In this document: piece after piece, positions 59,265-61,214 of the stretch
Layout: each line of letters opens with the position of its first letter
Position numbering within the stretch: the stretch's first letter is position 1
NCBI GenBank assembly: GCA_021173225.1
Contig: JAJOLK010000019.1
Span: 1 to 61,214 of the forward strand
DNA: 61,214 nucleotides
Reading direction: 5' to 3'
Origin: Phycisphaerales bacterium PN19_bin_20
Lineage (GTDB): Bacteria > Planctomycetota > Phycisphaerae > Phycisphaerales > UBA1924
The notes under the pieces: generated by a model
Databases searched by the model: none
What the model was told of the DNA's origin: nothing
Seen by the model: only the letters and a program-made list of their open reading frames with translations
Translations under genes and position numbers: made by a program

Positions 59265-61214
59265 TCAGCCGCCGCACGGCTTGACCTCACCGAGATACGT
59301 GACGGTGACTTTATTCGTTGTTGGGGCGATCAGTTCGGTTGCGCCGACCCGAAGATTGTCGCCAGTCCTGTCACGCTCGTCCTTCTTGCGTCCGTCGTCG
59401 TGCTGGACCAGCAGCACACGGTTCTCTGAGGAGCCGTTCACGCGGTAAAGAACAGGCTTTCCGGCTTCCTCGATCTGGACAAACTCACCGGGCGCAAGTG
59501 AAAAACAGAACAAGCGGCCGTGCTCGTCGGATTTGCGTCGGTGTCCGCGCACCTCAAAGTACGGCACGATGACCAGTTTGCCCAATCGGCGGCCGCCTTT
59601 GGTCGTCTCGACCCAGACTTCCGCGTGGTGGTTGCTCTTGAGAAGGACGTACCGCTCGGTGCGTTTGGCGCTGGAACCGATCGCGCGGGGATTCTTGTCC
59701 ACGCTGATCCGCACGCTGCGAATGACCTGCGCGTTGCCGTGCTTGTCGGTGATGGTCGGCAAGTCGCCCTCCTGCTTGAAGGCGTCGGCGGGCTTGGCTG
59801 CCTCCGACTTCGCAAAGGCCTTCTTGACACTTCGCGCACGCGGGGGTCGATGATGCGATCAACCTCACCGGCTGACAGGCCGGACAACGCTTTGCGGATG
59901 CGGTGCTCGACCTCGCTACTGCCGCTTGGCCGCCCCGGTACCGGGTGCGGCTTGCTGTAGACGCTCTGGTCGTGAAGGGCCCCGCTCACGCGGCGGCTCT
60001 GCCGGTGGCTGACGTTGATCTTTCGGATCGACGCATCGAGGTCCTGCTGAAACCTTGGCCAGGGCATCTCGATGGGGGCAAAGAGCCGCCGCCGCTTCTC
60101 GGCCGCCTTGCCTGCGGCCTCTTGCAGGAGCTTCACGGCCCCTTCATCGGTCAGGGCGATCACGGCCGCGTCGATGGCGTGGTGGCGGTGGTCGCTGCGG
60201 TTCTTGCTGGCCACCGCGGCCGCAACCGCGCCGTCGCCATGCTCACGGCTTGGCAGCAGAGCGTCAAGCATCCACTCGCGGCGCAAGAAGTACGTCAGGC
60301 CGCCGGTGACGGCAAAGATGCGGCGCGTGCCGCCGCTGTCTACGCCGTTGGACCCGCCGTAAAGCGTCTGGAGAAACTCGCTGGCGCGGACGCTGACCAC
60401 GCGGGTCTCCTGCAGGTGCTTGCTGGCGAAGCCCTCGGGGATGTGCTCGGCCATGAAGCGTTCGAGCTTGATGCGGGCCGCGTCGCCCTTGAACTTCCGC
60501 ACGCGGGCGAGCACGTCATCCCACTTGGCGGTGTTGTGGTACGCCTGGTACGGCGTGCGGCGCTTCTTGACGTGCCGGTTCTCGTTGGCCTCGCAGAGCG
60601 TCTTGTTCAAGAACGAGTTGTCAAGGCTCTGGCTCATCGGCCAGATGTGCTCGACATCGACGCGTGGGTTGCGACCGACCACATCGGTGATGCCGAAGGC
60701 CTGGCCCGTGTACGGGCAGACCCACGAGCACTCCTGCGCCAGCAGCACACGCTCGATATCGTCGCGTGACGGGCGTGGCACGCCCGCTTCTTTGACAATT
60801 CGTGCTACGACCCTCTCGCGCTGGGTCTCGCGCTCGCGGTTCTCCTTGGACAGCTTCTCGCGGAGCTTGCGCGGCTTCTTGAGGTCGCGGGCGAGCTCGA
60901 CGCGGATGAACGTCGGCTTGCCGTACTTCCGCAGAATCGCGTTGACCAGCTTGCGCAGCTCCGTGAGCGTCCGCTCCACCGCCGGGTTTCGCAGCGCGCC
61001 CAGCGCGTCGGCGATTTTCGGCAGGTCTGAAAGCGTGGGCCGATCTCCTTGCCCAGGGTACAGCTCGGCCTTGACGGTTGCAAAGTGCGTTCCGCCGCGC
61101 ATCCCGGGCACGAGCTTGTCAAGCGCCGCGGCGCTGTGCGACGCGTAGCCTGGCTCCAGCAGCAGTTTGCCAAAGTCCTCGGCCTTTTCGGCGTCAAGCC
61201 CCCATCGTTTGCAG
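59265..61214 (-). CDS. cas9: Cas9 nuclease (type II-C), 5' end outside window, frameshifted near 3' end
   Basis: The frame is open from the window edge (GLDAEKAEDFGKLLLEPGYA), through the arginine-rich and RuvC-II region (PTFIRVELARDLKKPRKLRE), the HNH domain (CPYTGQAFG, DVEHIWPMSQSLDNSF, ENRHVKKRRTPYQAY) and RuvC-III (DHRHHAIDAAVIALT). At about 59825-59832 the family text moves to another frame: RIIDPRVREV is followed by KKAFAKSEAAKPADAF one base out of register. The second frame then runs to 59265 as the PAM-interacting end (GEFVQIEEAGKPVLYRV). One missing base in GTGTCAAG explains this. Without correction the protein ends at 59438 with a nonsense tail. The N-terminal RuvC-I and recognition lobe are outside the window. 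Confidence 0.92.

Noticed and set aside
59438..61111. Complete 557-residue HNH protein
   Set aside because: The frame stays open with Cas9-like text upstream to the window edge, and its last 140 residues are out-of-frame nonsense after the frameshift.

Overview
The window is G+C-rich bacterial chromosome, best matched to a member of the Planctomycetota, probably class Phycisphaerae. The lineage is inferred from gene content: an M50 peptidase/HlyD/SecA-like export cluster, a remnant of a formylglycine-generating-enzyme-like domain, a stand-alone C-terminal domain of class II ribonucleotide reductase, helix-turn-helix/receiver fusions, KDO synthesis and flagella. No 16S rRNA or other phylogenetic marker is present, so this stays an inference.

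Layout. 1-7 kb: a 16-bp tandem repeat, a DUF444 (YeaH/YhbH-type) protein, two membrane proteins, a large secreted repeat protein with Pro-rich ends, and the YebC/TACO1 translation factor. 7-12.5 kb: a DUF3592 membrane protein and a three-gene signalling operon (HTH-receiver, HDOD-histidine kinase, receiver-GAF). 12.8-17.2 kb: a transglutaminase-fold protein lacking its catalytic Cys and His, ScpB, nucleoside diphosphate kinase, a broken DUF433 antitoxin gene, and KdsA. 17.3-24.6 kb: a minus-strand cluster of an RND-type adaptor, a GAF-HlyD fusion, a PqqD-like/M50 peptidase/HlyD fusion and a shortened SecA paralogue, proposed to be one envelope export or processing machine. 24.9-38.7 kb: DegT aminotransferase, DinB-like protein, glycosyltransferase, divergent alkaline phosphatase, MiaB, DUF4139 protein, a YdiJ-like FAD/Fe-S oxidoreductase, ThpR, an alpha/beta hydrolase and a membrane protein. 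39-42.8 kb: fliD and fliS behind a candidate sigma-54 promoter and a 29-codon leader ORF. 42.9-50.1 kb: a PAS histidine kinase, the 2-oxoglutarate dehydrogenase E1 and E2 genes, and a LuxR-type regulator. 50.2-56.1 kb: a decayed FGE-like fragment, REP-like 40-bp repeats, tRNA-Thr, the NrdJ-tail protein, glycosylasparaginase, L-serine dehydratase, an SDR and RNase HI. 56.3-61.2 kb: an unknown protein, a G-rich minisatellite, and a type II-C CRISPR-Cas locus (7 repeats, cas2, cas1, cas9). The cas9 gene runs off the window and carries an apparent single-base frameshift near its 3' end.

Two patterns recur. First, many genes that start a transcription unit have a TANNNT box exactly 5-6 nt before the start codon, which suggests leaderless mRNAs; the same box (TACACT) ends every CRISPR repeat, suggesting repeat-embedded crRNA promoters as in Neisseria type II-C arrays. 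Second, short unrelated tandem repeats occupy many intergenic gaps. Functional assignments rest on motifs read by eye; no database search was possible.
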